DNA from: JACMLX01 sp040384325
Lineage (GTDB): Bacteria; Gemmatimonadota; Gemmatimonadetes; Gemmatimonadales; Gemmatimonadaceae
Reading direction: 5' to 3'
Length of the DNA: 64,000 nt
NCBI GenBank assembly: GCA_040384325.1
Contig: JAZKJL010000001.1
Span: forward strand, 248,001-312,000
Shown here: positions 25,450 through 35,242 of the stretch, in pieces
Layout: each line of letters starts with the position of its first letter
Numbering within the stretch: position 1 is the stretch's first letter
Translations under genes and position numbers: made by a program
The notes under the pieces: generated by a model
What the model saw: the letters and a program-made list of their open reading frames with translations, nothing else
What the model was told of the DNA's origin: nothing
Database searches by the model: none

Positions 25450-27582
25450 ATGTTTCAGTCGTTGACCCTCCGATTCAAGATCCTCGCGCTGCCGATCGTC
25501 GCCACGCTCGGCTACATGGCCACGCTCGGCACGACCGTCGTCCTCGGGCGACGGGCGCAGGCCGAGCTGACACGCATCGAGAAGGAAGCGTCACCCGCGC
25601 TCGAGGCCAGCCGCCGTCTGGAGGCGCGTCTCGAGACGTACCAGCGCTCGCTGCGCGACGCGGTGGCGGCCAGCGACACCCTCTCGATCATGGCGGCCGA
25701 CACGCTCACCGGCAGCTTCCTCGCCCTCGCCGATACGCTGGCGCGGAATCCCGCGGCCAATGCGGCGGGCGTGAAGGCGATCCGGGCCGACTTCGAGACC
25801 TACGTTGCCGCCGCGCGCACCGGCAGCATCCGCATGATCTCGGGGAATGTGGACGACCTGATGGGCACCATGCAGGGCATGCGGAAGCAGTACGGTGACC
25901 TGTCGAAGAAGCTGACGGCGCAGACCAAGGCACACCAGGAGGCGATCACCACCGCGTTCGCCTTCGCGAGTTCGCTGCAGAACACGCTGCTGAAGGTCGG
26001 TGCCGGCGTGCTGGTGGTGTCGCTGGTGCTGCTGGTGCTGCTGGCCCACGCCACACTCCGCAGCGTGGTCGGTGCCGTCAGTGCGCTGTCCAGCGCCGCC
26101 ACCGAGATCGCGCGCGGCCGCATCGGCCAGCAGATCGACGTCAACAGCAATGACGAAATCGGCGCGCTCGGCACGGCGTTCCGCGGCCTCGTCGAATACA
26201 TTGGCGGCATCGCGCAGGCAGCCGATCGGCTGGCCTCGGGCGACCTCTCGTCCACCGTGCAGGTGCGCTCGGAACACGACGTACTGTCGCGCAGCGTCAA
26301 CGGCGCCACCGAGACGCTGCGGGCGATCGTCGGTGAGGCCAACACGGTGATCGAGGCGGCCCGCAACGGCGACCTCGCCAAGCGTGGTGACGCCAGCCGC
26401 TTCCAGGGCGCGTACTTCGAGTTGATCAACGGCACCAACCAGATGCTGGACGCGGTGGTGGAGCCGATCGCCGAGGCGAAGTCGGTGCTGCAGCGTGTGG
26501 CCGATCGCGACCTGTCGGCGCGCGTCACCGGCACGTATCACGGCGAACACGCCGCGATCAAGGAGTCGCTCAACACCGCGCTGGAGAACATCGCGCAGGT
26601 GTTCGCCTCGCTCACCACCGCCATCGAGCAGGTCAACTCCGCCGCCAGCGAGATCGGCGACGGCAGTCAGGAACTGGCCAGCGGTGCCTCCGACCAGGCA
26701 GGGGCCATCGACCAGGTCAGCAACCGTATCCGCGTGGTGGACGAACGCACCAAGGCCAACGCCTCCAACGCTCGCGAGGCTCGTGCTGCCATGGAGCGTG
26801 CCACGACGTCCACCGAGCAGGGTGTGGAGCGCATGGTGGCACTCGCCGAAGCCGTGACCGAGATCAAGCGTTCGGCCGACGCCACCGCCAAGATCGTGAA
26901 GACGATCGACGAGATCGCATTCCAGACCAACCTGCTGGCGCTCAACGCAGCGGTGGAAGCGGCCCGCGCTGGTGATGCCGGCAAGGGTTTCGCCGTGGTC
27001 GCCGACGAGGTGCGCAGCCTCGCCATCCGTGCCTCGGAGGCGTCGCGCAACACCGCCACGCTGATCGAGGAGTCGGTGGCGAAGGCCGAGACGGGCGTGA
27101 GCCTGAACGAAAGCGTGAAGCGCCGCCTCGAGGAGATTCGCGCCGGTGTGCAGGGTGCGGCCGCGATCATGAACGACATCGCGCAGGGGGCCGTGGAGCA
27201 GGAGCGCGAGCTGGCGGAGGTGACCAGTGCGATGACGCGCATCGGCGACCTGACGCAGCGTACCGCGGCCAACGCCGAGGAGTCGGCCAGTGCCGCCGCC
27301 GAGTTGTCGGCACAGGCGCGCGAGATGCACGAATTGGCGGAGCAGTTCGACGTCGGCAACGGTGATGCGCCGGTGCAGGAGGTGGCACCGCAGCGTCGCG
27401 CCCCGGTGTCACGCGTGAGCGTCGGCGCCGGTCGGCCAGCACGGAAGCAGGCGGCGAAGAAGCGCACCGCGTCGGCACCGGTGAAGGATGTGACGGCGTC
27501 GGCTGGTGTCGGCAGCGCCGCCACGCTCATCCCGTTCGACGATGACGACCAGCACACCGACGACATCCTGAATTCGTTCTGA
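25450..27582 (+). CDS. Methyl-accepting chemotaxis protein
   Basis: The 710-residue chemoreceptor has TM1 at about residues 12-33, a helical periplasmic sensor (about 35-175) and TM2 at about 178-202 (LKVGAGVLVVSLVLLVLLAH). A HAMP domain and additional HAMP-like helical segments follow (NDEIGALGTAFRGL, QAADRLASGDLSS, LQRVADRDLSARVTGTY). The signalling hairpin tip reads FQTNLLALNAAVEAARAG, which is near invariant in the family. The tail is Ala/Lys-rich and ends in an acidic stretch; no canonical NWETF-type CheR tether is seen. No other chemotaxis gene is nearby. Confidence 0.95.
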   Translation: MFQSLTLRFKILALPIVATLGYMATLGTTVVLGRRAQAELTRIEKEASPALEASRRLEARLETYQRSLRDAVAASDTLSIMAADTLTGSFLALADTLARNPAANAAGVKAIRADFETYVAAARTGSIRMISGNVDDLMGTMQGMRKQYGDLSKKLTAQTKAHQEAITTAFAFASSLQNTLLKVGAGVLVVSLVLLVLLAHATLRSVVGAVSALSSAATEIARGRIGQQIDVNSNDEIGALGTAFRGLVEYIGGIAQAADRLASGDLSSTVQVRSEHDVLSRSVNGATETLRAIVGEANTVIEAARNGDLAKRGDASRFQGAYFELINGTNQMLDAVVEPIAEAKSVLQRVADRDLSARVTGTYHGEHAAIKESLNTALENIAQVFASLTTAIEQVNSAASEIGDGSQELASGASDQAGAIDQVSNRIRVVDERTKANASNAREARAAMERATTSTEQGVERMVALAEAVTEIKRSADATAKIVKTIDEIAFQTNLLALNAAVEAARAGDAGKGFAVVADEVRSLAIRASEASRNTATLIEESVAKAETGVSLNESVKRRLEEIRAGVQGAAAIMNDIAQGAVEQERELAEVTSAMTRIGDLTQRTAANAEESASAAAELSAQAREMHELAEQFDVGNGDAPVQEVAPQRRAPVSRVSVGAGRPARKQAAKKRTASAPVKDVTASAGVGSAATLIPFDDDDQHTDDILNSF

Positions 27583-27609
27583 TCAGGACGAGGCGAGAAA
27601 TCACGACGG

Positions 27610-27638
27610 GGGCTGTGCGGCGACATGCTGCGCAGCCC
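27610..27638. terminator. Hairpin between convergent genes
   Basis: GGGCTGTGCGGC pairs with GCTGCGCAGCCC (two G-U pairs) around GACAT. It sits between the convergent chemoreceptor gene and the gene ending at 27647, so it may act in both directions, although a T-run is lacking. Confidence 0.5.
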
Positions 27639-27646
27639 TCGTTGCG

Positions 27647-28753
27647 TCAGCGCCGTCGGGTGTTGCGGGTGTTGATGATCAGTACGCCGCCACTGGCGTC
27701 GGGACCGAAGATCGCGCCCGCTTCGTGTGGCGGGATGAACATCAGCGACTCCACTGCCGACGGCTCCACCAGCGGCAGCTCGCCGGACGTGCGACTGCCG
27801 TCGAGGATGAAGACGCGTACGCGCTGGCCGCGGTAGCGCATGATCGAGGTCATGTCGCCAGTGGCCACGCTGAGCCCTGGAATGCGCAGGGACGTGATCA
27901 GGTCGTCCACGCTCATCGCCGACGGGTTGCGGTCGCGCAGGTCGTCGCCGCCGAGGTAGTACCGGCTCATCAGCTTGAGGTTGAACCCAAACGACGTGAT
28001 GCGCTGCTCCATCACCGTCACCGGATCGAGCACCGCCACGGTGTGCAGCCGCAGCACCACGTCCACGCTGTCGGCCTCACCGACGATCGGGAACGACAGC
28101 GTGCCGCCCGGCTCGAAGCCGATGCGCCGCGCCACCACGCGATACCAGGTCTGCTTGACGTCGCGCCACCCTTCCGTGCCATTGGTGTCGGTGGCGCCAC
28201 CCACCACCTGCTCGAAGCGGGGATCGATGGCCACCAGTGCCACTTCGGCCTTGGCGATCGGGGCCTCGTTGCGTGCGTCGAGCACGCGGACGCGCACCTG
28301 CCGCACTGGCGACGCACTGACGCCACGCTCGATCGAGCCCGAGCTGCTGTCGGCGAATGGTCCGGAGAGCACCGTCTCCGAGGTCACGGCATCGCCGCGC
28401 ACCCGCGCCGCCAGGCTCTGTCGGAAGACGTGTTCGTAGTGCAGGGTGGCACCGCTGTCGAGCACGAACACCGGCGAGGCATTGCGCCCCACGCTGCGCG
28501 CGGAGAGTTGCAGCCAGTAGGTGCCCGCGGTCGGCGCCTTGACCACGAACTCGCCCTTCCGGTTGGTGCGTGCGCTGCCTGCCTCGCGGCCGAGCGAGTC
28601 GATCAGCGACACGTTCGCGCCCCAAACCGCATCACCGCGGGCGTCGAACTTGGCGTAGCCGCGGATCTCCTGCGCCTGCGCCACCGTCGCCGTCATGAGG
28701 CAGGCGACGAGCGGTGCGATGCGGTGCAGCGTGCGGCGGACGCGAGGGCCCAT
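27647..28753 (-). CDS. Secreted carboxypeptidase-regulatory-like / TonB plug-like protein
   Basis: The start at 28753 gives 368 residues with a signal peptide (HRIAPLVACLMTATVAQAQ). One Ig-like carboxypeptidase regulatory domain follows (RGYAKFDARGDAVWGANVSL ... TNRKGEFVVKAPTAGTYWL), then a second similar repeat. The C-terminal part resembles a TonB receptor plug (VFILDGSRTSGELP ... VESLMFIPPHEAGAIFG, SGGVLIINTR). The protein stops before any beta-barrel. Such short plug proteins are common in Gemmatimonadota-type genomes; the function is unknown. It is divergent from the rsmC-like gene. Confidence 0.75.
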   Translation of the reverse strand: MGPRVRRTLHRIAPLVACLMTATVAQAQEIRGYAKFDARGDAVWGANVSLIDSLGREAGSARTNRKGEFVVKAPTAGTYWLQLSARSVGRNASPVFVLDSGATLHYEHVFRQSLAARVRGDAVTSETVLSGPFADSSSGSIERGVSASPVRQVRVRVLDARNEAPIAKAEVALVAIDPRFEQVVGGATDTNGTEGWRDVKQTWYRVVARRIGFEPGGTLSFPIVGEADSVDVVLRLHTVAVLDPVTVMEQRITSFGFNLKLMSRYYLGGDDLRDRNPSAMSVDDLITSLRIPGLSVATGDMTSIMRYRGQRVRVFILDGSRTSGELPLVEPSAVESLMFIPPHEAGAIFGPDASGGVLIINTRNTRRR

Positions 28754-28963
28754 GGCGAATGACGGCGCGGGGCGCGGGTGACGGTGTCGATCAGCTGGAA
28801 GGTGGCAACCGGGCCGGTGGCCGGCAACGGGACATTCCTGCACAGGGCGACCTGCCGTGCGGCTGCCTGCCATCTGCGTCCCCGTGCGGGTTACTCTTCC
28901 CGGAGGACCACCGCAGGGCTTTGCGAGCCGCGTCGCGGCAGCCAGACGCTCCACCCGACGACC

Positions 28964-30172
28964 ATGCCGCCCGCCGCGCCGCTCCCGCCCCGCCCGATCG
29001 ACTACCACACCTGGCGGACGCGCGCCGCCACCGTCGCGGGCCGAAGCTACCAGCTGGCCACGAAGCCCGGCCTGATGGGGCAGGGACGCGACGACGCGGC
29101 GTCACAGCTCCTCGCCGAGCGGGTGATGGTCCAGCCCGGGTCCACCGTGGTCTGTTTCCAGTGCGGCACCGGGTTTTTCGGTGCAGTGGCGGCCCTCGGC
29201 GGTCACGCCGGACACGTCCATCTCAGCGACCGCAACGCGGTGGCGCTCGAGGCAGCACGCCGGACCATGGCCGCCAACGGCATCGGAAACGCGACCGTCC
29301 ACGCCGGACACGGCTCCGCACCCTTCGACTCGGCGCTGCGGGCCGACCTGGTCGCGATCCGCATCCCCACCGAAAAGCTGGCGCTGCTGCAACTGCTGGC
29401 AGATGCGTTCGGCTTGCTGCGCGTGGGCGGACAATGCTGCATCGCCGGCGCCACCAATGAAGGGATCAAGTCCGCGGCCACCGTCCTGCAGGCACTCTTC
29501 GGCAACGCGACGGTGCTTGGAACCGAGAGCGGACATCGCGCGGTGATGGCGGTGAAACGTGCGCCGACGCCGGTGGACACGGCGGCCCTCGCCACCGCCT
29601 TCCTGCCGCACGATGCATTTCATCCCATCGACGTCACGTTGCGCGGCGCGCGCGTGCAGCTCTTCTCGCGCCCGGGTGTGTTTTCGTGGGAGCACCTGGA
29701 CGAGGCCAGCGCGATCCTCGCCGAGGTGATGGAAGTGCGCGACGGCGACGATGTGCTCGACCTCGGATGCGGCAGTGGCCCGCTCGGTCTCACTGCGGCG
29801 CGCTTGTCGGGGCATGGCCGGATCTGCATGGTGGACGTGGATTCGGAAGCGGTGCGTTGCGCGGCGCGCGCCGTGAGCGTGGCCGGGCTCACCACCTGCG
29901 AAGTGCTGAGCAGTGACGTGGCGTCGGCCGTGTCCGACCGACGCTTCGACGTAGTGGTGACCAATCCGCCCTTCCACGTCGGGAAGGGCACCGACCTCGA
30001 TGTGCCGGCGCAGTTCATCCTCGACGCACACGCGGTGCTGAAGCCCGGCGGCTCGCTGCAGCTGGTGGCCAACCGCACGTTGCCCTACGAACGCTTGATG
30101 CGCGAGCTGTTCGGCAACTTGCGGGTGCTGCACGACGGTCCGCGCTTCAAGGTGCTCGCCGCCACGCGGTGA
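28964..30172 (+). CDS. RsmC-like class I methyltransferase
   Basis: The 402-residue protein is a tandem of two Rossmann methyltransferase domains, as in the 16S/23S rRNA guanine-N2 methyltransferases RsmC/RlmG. The C-terminal domain keeps the catalytic SAM motif VLDLGCGSGPLGL and the base-flipping motif NPPFH. The N-terminal domain (VVCFQCGTGFFGAV) is degenerate. The start at 28964 is chosen because codons upstream are unlike a protein. The target base is uncertain. Confidence 0.85.
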   Translation: MPPAAPLPPRPIDYHTWRTRAATVAGRSYQLATKPGLMGQGRDDAASQLLAERVMVQPGSTVVCFQCGTGFFGAVAALGGHAGHVHLSDRNAVALEAARRTMAANGIGNATVHAGHGSAPFDSALRADLVAIRIPTEKLALLQLLADAFGLLRVGGQCCIAGATNEGIKSAATVLQALFGNATVLGTESGHRAVMAVKRAPTPVDTAALATAFLPHDAFHPIDVTLRGARVQLFSRPGVFSWEHLDEASAILAEVMEVRDGDDVLDLGCGSGPLGLTAARLSGHGRICMVDVDSEAVRCAARAVSVAGLTTCEVLSSDVASAVSDRRFDVVVTNPPFHVGKGTDLDVPAQFILDAHAVLKPGGSLQLVANRTLPYERLMRELFGNLRVLHDGPRFKVLAATR

Positions 30173-30199
30173 CGGCGCACGTCAGCCTGCCGGCCGTCG

Positions 30200-30898
30200 T
30201 CAGCGGGTGAGCAGCGCGCGTTCCTCGTCGCTCACGGTGCGCCACGCGCCCGGTGTCAGGTCGCCGAGTTCCAGCGCGCCCATCGCGACCCGCTGCAACG
30301 TCACGACGTGGTTGCCGACGGCGGCGAACATGCGACGCACCTGGTGGTACCGCCCTTCCGTCAGCGTCAGCTCCACGGCAACCGGCGACAGGGTGCGCAT
30401 CTCCACCGGCGCCAGCGCATCCGATTCACCGGCGAGTCGCAGCGCGCCGCCTGCGAACGTGGCCACCTCGTCACCACGCAGTGGTGAGGCCAGTGTGGCG
30501 TGGTAGCGCTTCGGCACGTGCCGCCGCGGCGACGTGAGCCGGTGATTCAGTGCGCCGTCGTCGGTGAGCAGCAGCAGTCCGCTGGTGTCGCGGTCGAGAC
30601 GGCCCACCGGCGCGATCACCGGTGACCGTCGCAGGAAACGGGGAGGCAGGAGGTCGTACACCAGCGGCGGCAGGTCCCTGGTGGAGCAGGTGTAGCCGGT
30701 GGGCTTGTGCAGGAGGATCACCGCGCCGGGCGCAGGATCCAACGATTCCCCGTCGACGCGCAGGGTGTCGTGCCGCCAGGTGTCACCCTCGCGAGCCACG
30801 CGCCCGTCGTCGTGCCGCACCCGCCGAGCCTCGAGCAGCGCCATGACCTCACGCCGTGTGCCATAGCCGAGGTTGGCCAGGTACTTGATCAGCGCCAT
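30200..30898 (-). CDS. RsuA-family 16S rRNA pseudouridine synthase
   Basis: The 232-residue protein has an N-terminal S4-like RNA-binding segment (ALIKYLANLGYGTRREVMAL). The catalytic domain contains the active Asp in VGRLDRDTSGLLLLT (about residue 105) and later EGRYHQVRRMFAAVG. These are standard RsuA/RluB-family motifs; the short size and HKPTGYTCS loop fit RsuA. It is convergent with the rsmC-like gene, with which it shares a theme of rRNA modification. Confidence 0.88.
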   Translation of the reverse strand: MALIKYLANLGYGTRREVMALLEARRVRHDDGRVAREGDTWRHDTLRVDGESLDPAPGAVILLHKPTGYTCSTRDLPPLVYDLLPPRFLRRSPVIAPVGRLDRDTSGLLLLTDDGALNHRLTSPRRHVPKRYHATLASPLRGDEVATFAGGALRLAGESDALAPVEMRTLSPVAVELTLTEGRYHQVRRMFAAVGNHVVTLQRVAMGALELGDLTPGAWRTVSDEERALLTR

Positions 30899-30967
30899 GC
30901 CGCACCCGATCGTAGTGCGACCGCTGCAACGCCCAATGCCTCGTCGTCGACATCAGGAGTGACCCCG

Positions 30968-31471
30968 ATGGTCTCGAGCAAGGAAACCACACCCGCCGCG
31001 TATCTCGACAGCCTGCCGGATGAGCGGCGGAAGGTGATTCGGGCGGTGCGTGCGGTCATCAGGAAGAACCTGCCGAAAGGGTATGTCGAGACGATGAACT
31101 GGGGCATGCTCGCGTACGAGATTCCGCTCAGTCGCTATCCGGACACGTACAACAACCAGCCCGCCTGCTACGTCGGGCTCGCAGCGCAGAAGAACAACTA
31201 CGCCATCTACCTCACCACCGTCTATGCCGACCCGTCGTTGATGCAGCAATTGCGCGACTGGTACACCGCCGAAGGCAAGCGATTCGACATGGGCAAGAGC
31301 TGCCTGCGCTTCAAGCGGCTGGAGGACATCCCGCTCGACATCGTCGGCTCCATCGTCGCCGCGACGCCGGTGGAGGCGATGATCGAGGTGATGGAGAAGG
31401 CGCATCCGAAGACGAAGGCGTCGAGCACGAGCCGGAAACCGCTGAAGACGGCGCGGAAGGCGACGGCCTGA
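30968..31471 (+). CDS. DUF1801 family protein
   Basis: This 167-residue protein has the DUF1801 core: AYLDSLPDERRKVIRAVR, then YVETMNWGMLAYEIP, YVGLAAQKNNYAIYL and GKSCLRFKRLEDIPLD. The fold is YdhG-like and its biochemical role is unknown. The Lys/Ala/Ser-rich tail (last 20 residues) is basic. It is divergent from the pseudouridine synthase; the start at 30968 follows a weak ribosome binding site. Confidence 0.85.
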   Translation: MVSSKETTPAAYLDSLPDERRKVIRAVRAVIRKNLPKGYVETMNWGMLAYEIPLSRYPDTYNNQPACYVGLAAQKNNYAIYLTTVYADPSLMQQLRDWYTAEGKRFDMGKSCLRFKRLEDIPLDIVGSIVAATPVEAMIEVMEKAHPKTKASSTSRKPLKTARKATA

Positions 31472-31474
31472 CGT

Positions 31475-32713
31475 TCAGCGCACCCCGAACGGAATCCGCT
31501 TCAGCGCCACGCGGCCATCGGTGATCACGATCACCGCGTCCTGCAGCGCGCGCACGTCCTCCAGCGGGTTCCGCTCCACGACCACCAGGTCCGCTTCCAT
31601 CCCGGGACGCAGCGTGCCGGTGCGGTTGGCGATGCCGAGGCACTGCGCGGCGACGGCGGTGGCCGCGCGGATGGCGTCCATCGGGGTCATGCCGAGCTGC
31701 GTGAAGTGCATGATCTCGTGCGGGATGCGCGAGACACTCTCCGGGCCGTATTCGGTGTCCACCCCGGTGATGATCGGCACACCGAGGGCATGGGCGGCCT
31801 TGATGCCGGCGGCGGCGCGCGGCAGCATGTGCTGGCCGCGAATGCGCAGCGGCCCGGTGTCGTAGTCGCCACCCGGTTCCGCGAGGTCGATCAGCGTGGT
31901 GTAGGTCGGCGTGAAGCAGGTGCCACGTTCCTTCATCAGGCGCAGCGTGGAGTCGCTGAGGTAGGTGCCGTGCTCGATGGTGCGGGCACCGGCCTTTACC
32001 GCGGCGTACGCACCTTCGTCGCCGTGCGCGTGCACCAGCACGTTCACGCCGCGGGCCCGCGCCGCATCGACGATCGCCTTCAGCTGTGCCTCGTCGTACA
32101 CCTGCTTGCGCGGATCCTGGTCGGCGAGGCCGGCGCGTTCGGTGGCGCGCGTCTTGATCCAGTCGGCACCGCGATCGATGTTGATGTTCACGACCGCCGC
32201 CAGCTGCTGCGGCGTGAGCACTGCCCGCGCGAACGGGGCGAGGCGCGGATCGGCGAGCACCGTCTCCCCGAGGTACGGCGTCACGAACACGCCCGCCGCC
32301 AGCATTTCGGGCCCGGCAATCACGCCTTCGCGCACCAGCGCGCGCAGCCCCACATCCTCGTAGTGTGGCGTGTTGCCGCTGCGCACCGTGGTCACGCCCG
32401 ACTCCAGCGCGCGCTTCATGCCGGCGGTGGCGTTGATGTGCGTGTGGGCATCGATCAGCCCCGGCACCACCCAGCGTCCGCCGATGTCGATCGTGTCGGC
32501 ACCGGACGCGTTCGTCGTCCCGATGCTGGTGATGCGTCCACCGTCGATCACGATCGACACGTTGCGCTGCGGCGCGGCGCCGGTGCCGTCGATCACATTG
32601 GCGTGCAGCAGCACCAGTCGCCGCGCGGACGGTGTGCCCTGCGCCTGCGCCGTATGGACGAGGAGGGCGGGGAGCGCAGCGGTGAGCAGCGCGGTGGCGA
32701 ACGGTCGGCGCAT
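31475..32713 (-). CDS. Exported amidohydrolase (imidazolonepropionase-like)
   Basis: From 32713 the protein has 412 residues with a signal peptide (ATALLTAALPALLVHTAQAQ). The metal site follows the amidohydrolase order: HxH in GLIDAHTHIN, carboxylated-Lys candidate in DWIKTRATER, then His in VHAHGD, IEHGTYLSD and a final Asp in TGVDTEYGPES. The last segment GTLRPGMEADLVVV is a family hallmark. Such secreted enzymes hydrolyse dipeptides, imides or lactones; the substrate is unknown. It is convergent with the DUF1801 gene with only three bases between them. Confidence 0.88.
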   Translation of the reverse strand: MRRPFATALLTAALPALLVHTAQAQGTPSARRLVLLHANVIDGTGAAPQRNVSIVIDGGRITSIGTTNASGADTIDIGGRWVVPGLIDAHTHINATAGMKRALESGVTTVRSGNTPHYEDVGLRALVREGVIAGPEMLAAGVFVTPYLGETVLADPRLAPFARAVLTPQQLAAVVNINIDRGADWIKTRATERAGLADQDPRKQVYDEAQLKAIVDAARARGVNVLVHAHGDEGAYAAVKAGARTIEHGTYLSDSTLRLMKERGTCFTPTYTTLIDLAEPGGDYDTGPLRIRGQHMLPRAAAGIKAAHALGVPIITGVDTEYGPESVSRIPHEIMHFTQLGMTPMDAIRAATAVAAQCLGIANRTGTLRPGMEADLVVVERNPLEDVRALQDAVIVITDGRVALKRIPFGVR

Positions 32714-32979
32714 GACGATCCTGTCGGCGGTGGAGGGCGGATCGTCGGCTGGTGTCGTGCCGGACGTCGATCCGCTGGCGACAAGGATATGCGACGACGG
32801 CAGCACGCTCGACGGCACCGGCTGGCGAGCCCGAGCATTGGCCGCCACCGTGGTCGCGTGTCTCGGTGGCACGGCCGATCGCGACCGGGCCCGTCGCTTT
32901 CCGAGCCCGGACAGCGGCGGTACTCTCCGCCAGGGCGCCCGCTGGCGGCGCCGCGCCGATCCCTCACTCCGCCGCACCG

Positions 32980-33828
32980 ATGTTGCTGATCCGATGGGGC
33001 GCCACCGGCGCCGAACTCCCCGGCGTCGTGATAGAGGACGTCCGATACGACTGCTCCGCACTGGTCGCCGACTTCACGCCCGACTTCTTCCGCGGCGACG
33101 GTGTGGCGCGGCTGCGCGAGCAGGTCGCCAGCGCGCCGTCACTGCCTCGCGTGCCTGACGATGCCCGCTGGGCGGCCTGCATCCCGCGGCCCGGCAAGGT
33201 GGTCTGCATCGGCCTCAACTACACCGACCACGCCGCCGAAGTGGGCGCCAAGCTGCCGCGCGAACCGATCGTCTTCCTCAAGGGGAGCAACACCGTCGTC
33301 GGTCCCTACGACGACGTCCTCATCCCGCGCCGCTCGCAGAAGACCGACTACGAAGTCGAACTCGGTATCGTCATCGGTCGCGACGCGCGTTACCTGGACG
33401 CCGTGACCGACGCGCCGCACCATATCGCCGGCTATTGCATCGTGCACGACGTCTCGGAGCGCGAGTTCCAGACCGAGCGAGGCGGGCAGTGGACGAAGGG
33501 CAAGTCCTGCGACACCTTCGCGCCCACCGGTCCCTGGCTGGCCACGCCCGACGAGGTCGGCGACGTGAATGCACTCACGCTCGAATTGGACGTGAATGGT
33601 GCGAGGCGCCAGACGGGAAGCACGGCCTCGATGGTGTTCGATCCGTTCTTCCTCGTGTGTTACCTGTCGCAGTTCATGACGCTCGAGGCCGGCGACCTCA
33701 TCGCCACCGGCACACCGGCCGGCGTCGGCATGGGCATGAAGCCGCCCACGTTCCTCGCCGCCGGCGACGTGGTGGAGCTGCGCGTGCAACATCTCGGCGC
33801 GCAGCGGCAGGTCTTCCGCCCGGCCTGA
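32980..33828 (+). CDS. Fumarylacetoacetate hydrolase family protein
   Basis: This 282-residue protein has the FAH catalytic core: CIGLNYTDHAAEVG, FLKGSNTVVGP, DYEVELGIVIG with metal-binding acidic residues, GYCIVHDVSEREFQ, KGKSCDTFAPTGPWL and LIATGTPAGVGMGMKPP. Family members cleave C-C bonds of acylpyruvates or act as hydratases or isomerases in aromatic catabolism. A ureidoglycolate-lyase-like annotation is also common, so the substrate is open. It is divergent from the amidohydrolase. Confidence 0.9.
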   Translation: MLLIRWGATGAELPGVVIEDVRYDCSALVADFTPDFFRGDGVARLREQVASAPSLPRVPDDARWAACIPRPGKVVCIGLNYTDHAAEVGAKLPREPIVFLKGSNTVVGPYDDVLIPRRSQKTDYEVELGIVIGRDARYLDAVTDAPHHIAGYCIVHDVSEREFQTERGGQWTKGKSCDTFAPTGPWLATPDEVGDVNALTLELDVNGARRQTGSTASMVFDPFFLVCYLSQFMTLEAGDLIATGTPAGVGMGMKPPTFLAAGDVVELRVQHLGAQRQVFRPA

Positions 33829-33926
33829 ACACGTTCGTGCGGTCAGAGATCCGTTCCGGGGAGCGGGGCGTAGCGGGAGTGACCGGCCATTCACAGGTCG
33901 CACTCACTCGCTCACCGGAGTCCTGC

Positions 33927-34649
33927 ATGCAGTTCCCGTCCTTCCGCGCGCATCCGTTGCGTGCGCTGGCCACCATCGGCGTCGCTGCCGTGGCGATCGT
34001 CGCCGCGCAGCGTGCCTACGCGTCCGACCACCAGGACACGCCCGAGGTGGAACTCAACCCGCGCATGGACATCAACGATGTCTATGCCTTCCCTGGGTCG
34101 AGCGATGCGCGCATCGCGCTCCTCGTCACCACCTCCAGCCCGATCGCCGGCGCCGCTGCGTCGTTCGATCCGAACCTGCTCTACCAGATCAAGGTGGACA
34201 ACACCGGCGACGCGGTCGAGGATCTCGTCTTCCAGGTCACGTTCGACAACGGTGAAGGCAGCAACCAGCGCTACACCGTGCGTGGTCCCGTCGCGCCGCC
34301 GATGGCCGGCACCAAGACCATGCTCGCCACCACCGGCACCGTCGTCACCGGCTTGGTCGGCAGCACCTCCGGCTCGGCCACTGGCATCCAGGCCTTCGCG
34401 GGACTGAAGGCCGATCCGTTCGTGATCGATCTCGAGCAGTTCTTCAACATCATCCCCGACCGTCGCCCGTCCACTGGCCCGCTCGCCGTCCAGAACGGTG
34501 CGCCGGCCACGTCGTTCCGCATGCCCGGCATCGACTTCCTGAAGCCGTTCAACACGCTGGCGATCGCGATCGAGCTCCCGAAGTCGGCGTTGCAGGCGAG
34601 CACCGCTGCTGATGCGAAGTTCGGTGTCTGGAGCACCATCAGCCGATGA
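33927..34649 (+). CDS. DUF4331 protein, N-terminal half (exported)
   Basis: This 240-residue exported protein starts with a signal peptide (LATIGVAAVAIVAAQRAYAS). It continues with the DUF4331 opening SDHQDTPEVELNPRMDINDVYAFPG and YQIKVDNTGDAVEDLVFQVTF. DUF4331 proteins are usually one longer chain; here the family appears divided between this gene and the next, joined by an ATGA overlap. Both have independent export signals, so this is not a simple frameshift. Function unknown. Confidence 0.8.
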   Translation: MQFPSFRAHPLRALATIGVAAVAIVAAQRAYASDHQDTPEVELNPRMDINDVYAFPGSSDARIALLVTTSSPIAGAAASFDPNLLYQIKVDNTGDAVEDLVFQVTFDNGEGSNQRYTVRGPVAPPMAGTKTMLATTGTVVTGLVGSTSGSATGIQAFAGLKADPFVIDLEQFFNIIPDRRPSTGPLAVQNGAPATSFRMPGIDFLKPFNTLAIAIELPKSALQASTAADAKFGVWSTISR

Positions 34650-35242
34650 ACGCGCCCCGCACTTCTTCCTCACGCCACTCCGGAGCTTCGTCGATGCGTT
34701 CCACCTTGCCGGCGCGTGCGCTCGTCGCTGCACTCGCCCTGTCCGCCCTCACCGCCTGCTCGGATGACGACAACGGCGGCACCTCGCCGAACGTCGCGCG
34801 CACCTACAACCAGGTGGAGCGCCTCGGCAATCCGCTGGTGAGCGAAGTGTTCTTCATGAAGCGCGATCACGGCCTGCACAACAGCACCGCGCCGGCCACC
34901 GACGTCGCCAACGGCTTCGGCGACAAGATCAAGGCGTTCACCAATGCCTTCAATCGCGGCCCGACGATCGCCAACACGCTGGCGGCCGTGCTGGTGCCCG
35001 ACATGCTGATGGTCTATCCCAATCGCGCCGGCAACACCGCTGGCTGGCTGAGCTGGGCGCTGGCAGCTGGATACGGTGGTCGCAAGCTGCAGGATGACGT
35101 GGTGGACGCCGGCCTCGGCGCGATCTTCGGCAAGGTGGTGGACCCGAACGCCAGCACCGTCACCGGCCTGACGTCGGACAACATCAGCACCAGCACGCGC
35201 ACGTACCAGACCACGTTCCCGTACCTCGAGAACGCGCGATGA
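34646..35242 (+). CDS. DUF4331-like lipoprotein, C-terminal half
   Basis: A 198-residue protein with a lipoprotein signal (ALVAALALSALTACSDDD, lipobox Cys about residue 38). A mature part follows that resembles the C-terminal half of DUF4331 (QVERLGNPLVSEVFFMKRDH, MLMVYPNRAGNTAGWLSWAL, GGRKLQDDVVDAGL). It probably works with the preceding protein at the outer membrane or in the periplasm. It overlaps the preceding gene by four bases and the TPR gene by four. Confidence 0.75.
   Translation: MNAPRTSSSRHSGASSMRSTLPARALVAALALSALTACSDDDNGGTSPNVARTYNQVERLGNPLVSEVFFMKRDHGLHNSTAPATDVANGFGDKIKAFTNAFNRGPTIANTLAAVLVPDMLMVYPNRAGNTAGWLSWALAAGYGGRKLQDDVVDAGLGAIFGKVVDPNASTVTGLTSDNISTSTRTYQTTFPYLENAR

Noticed and set aside
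34640..34655. Frameshift splitting one DUF4331 gene into two
   Set aside because: The second ORF has its own lipoprotein signal peptide and an ATGA overlap, so two genes are more likely than a broken one.
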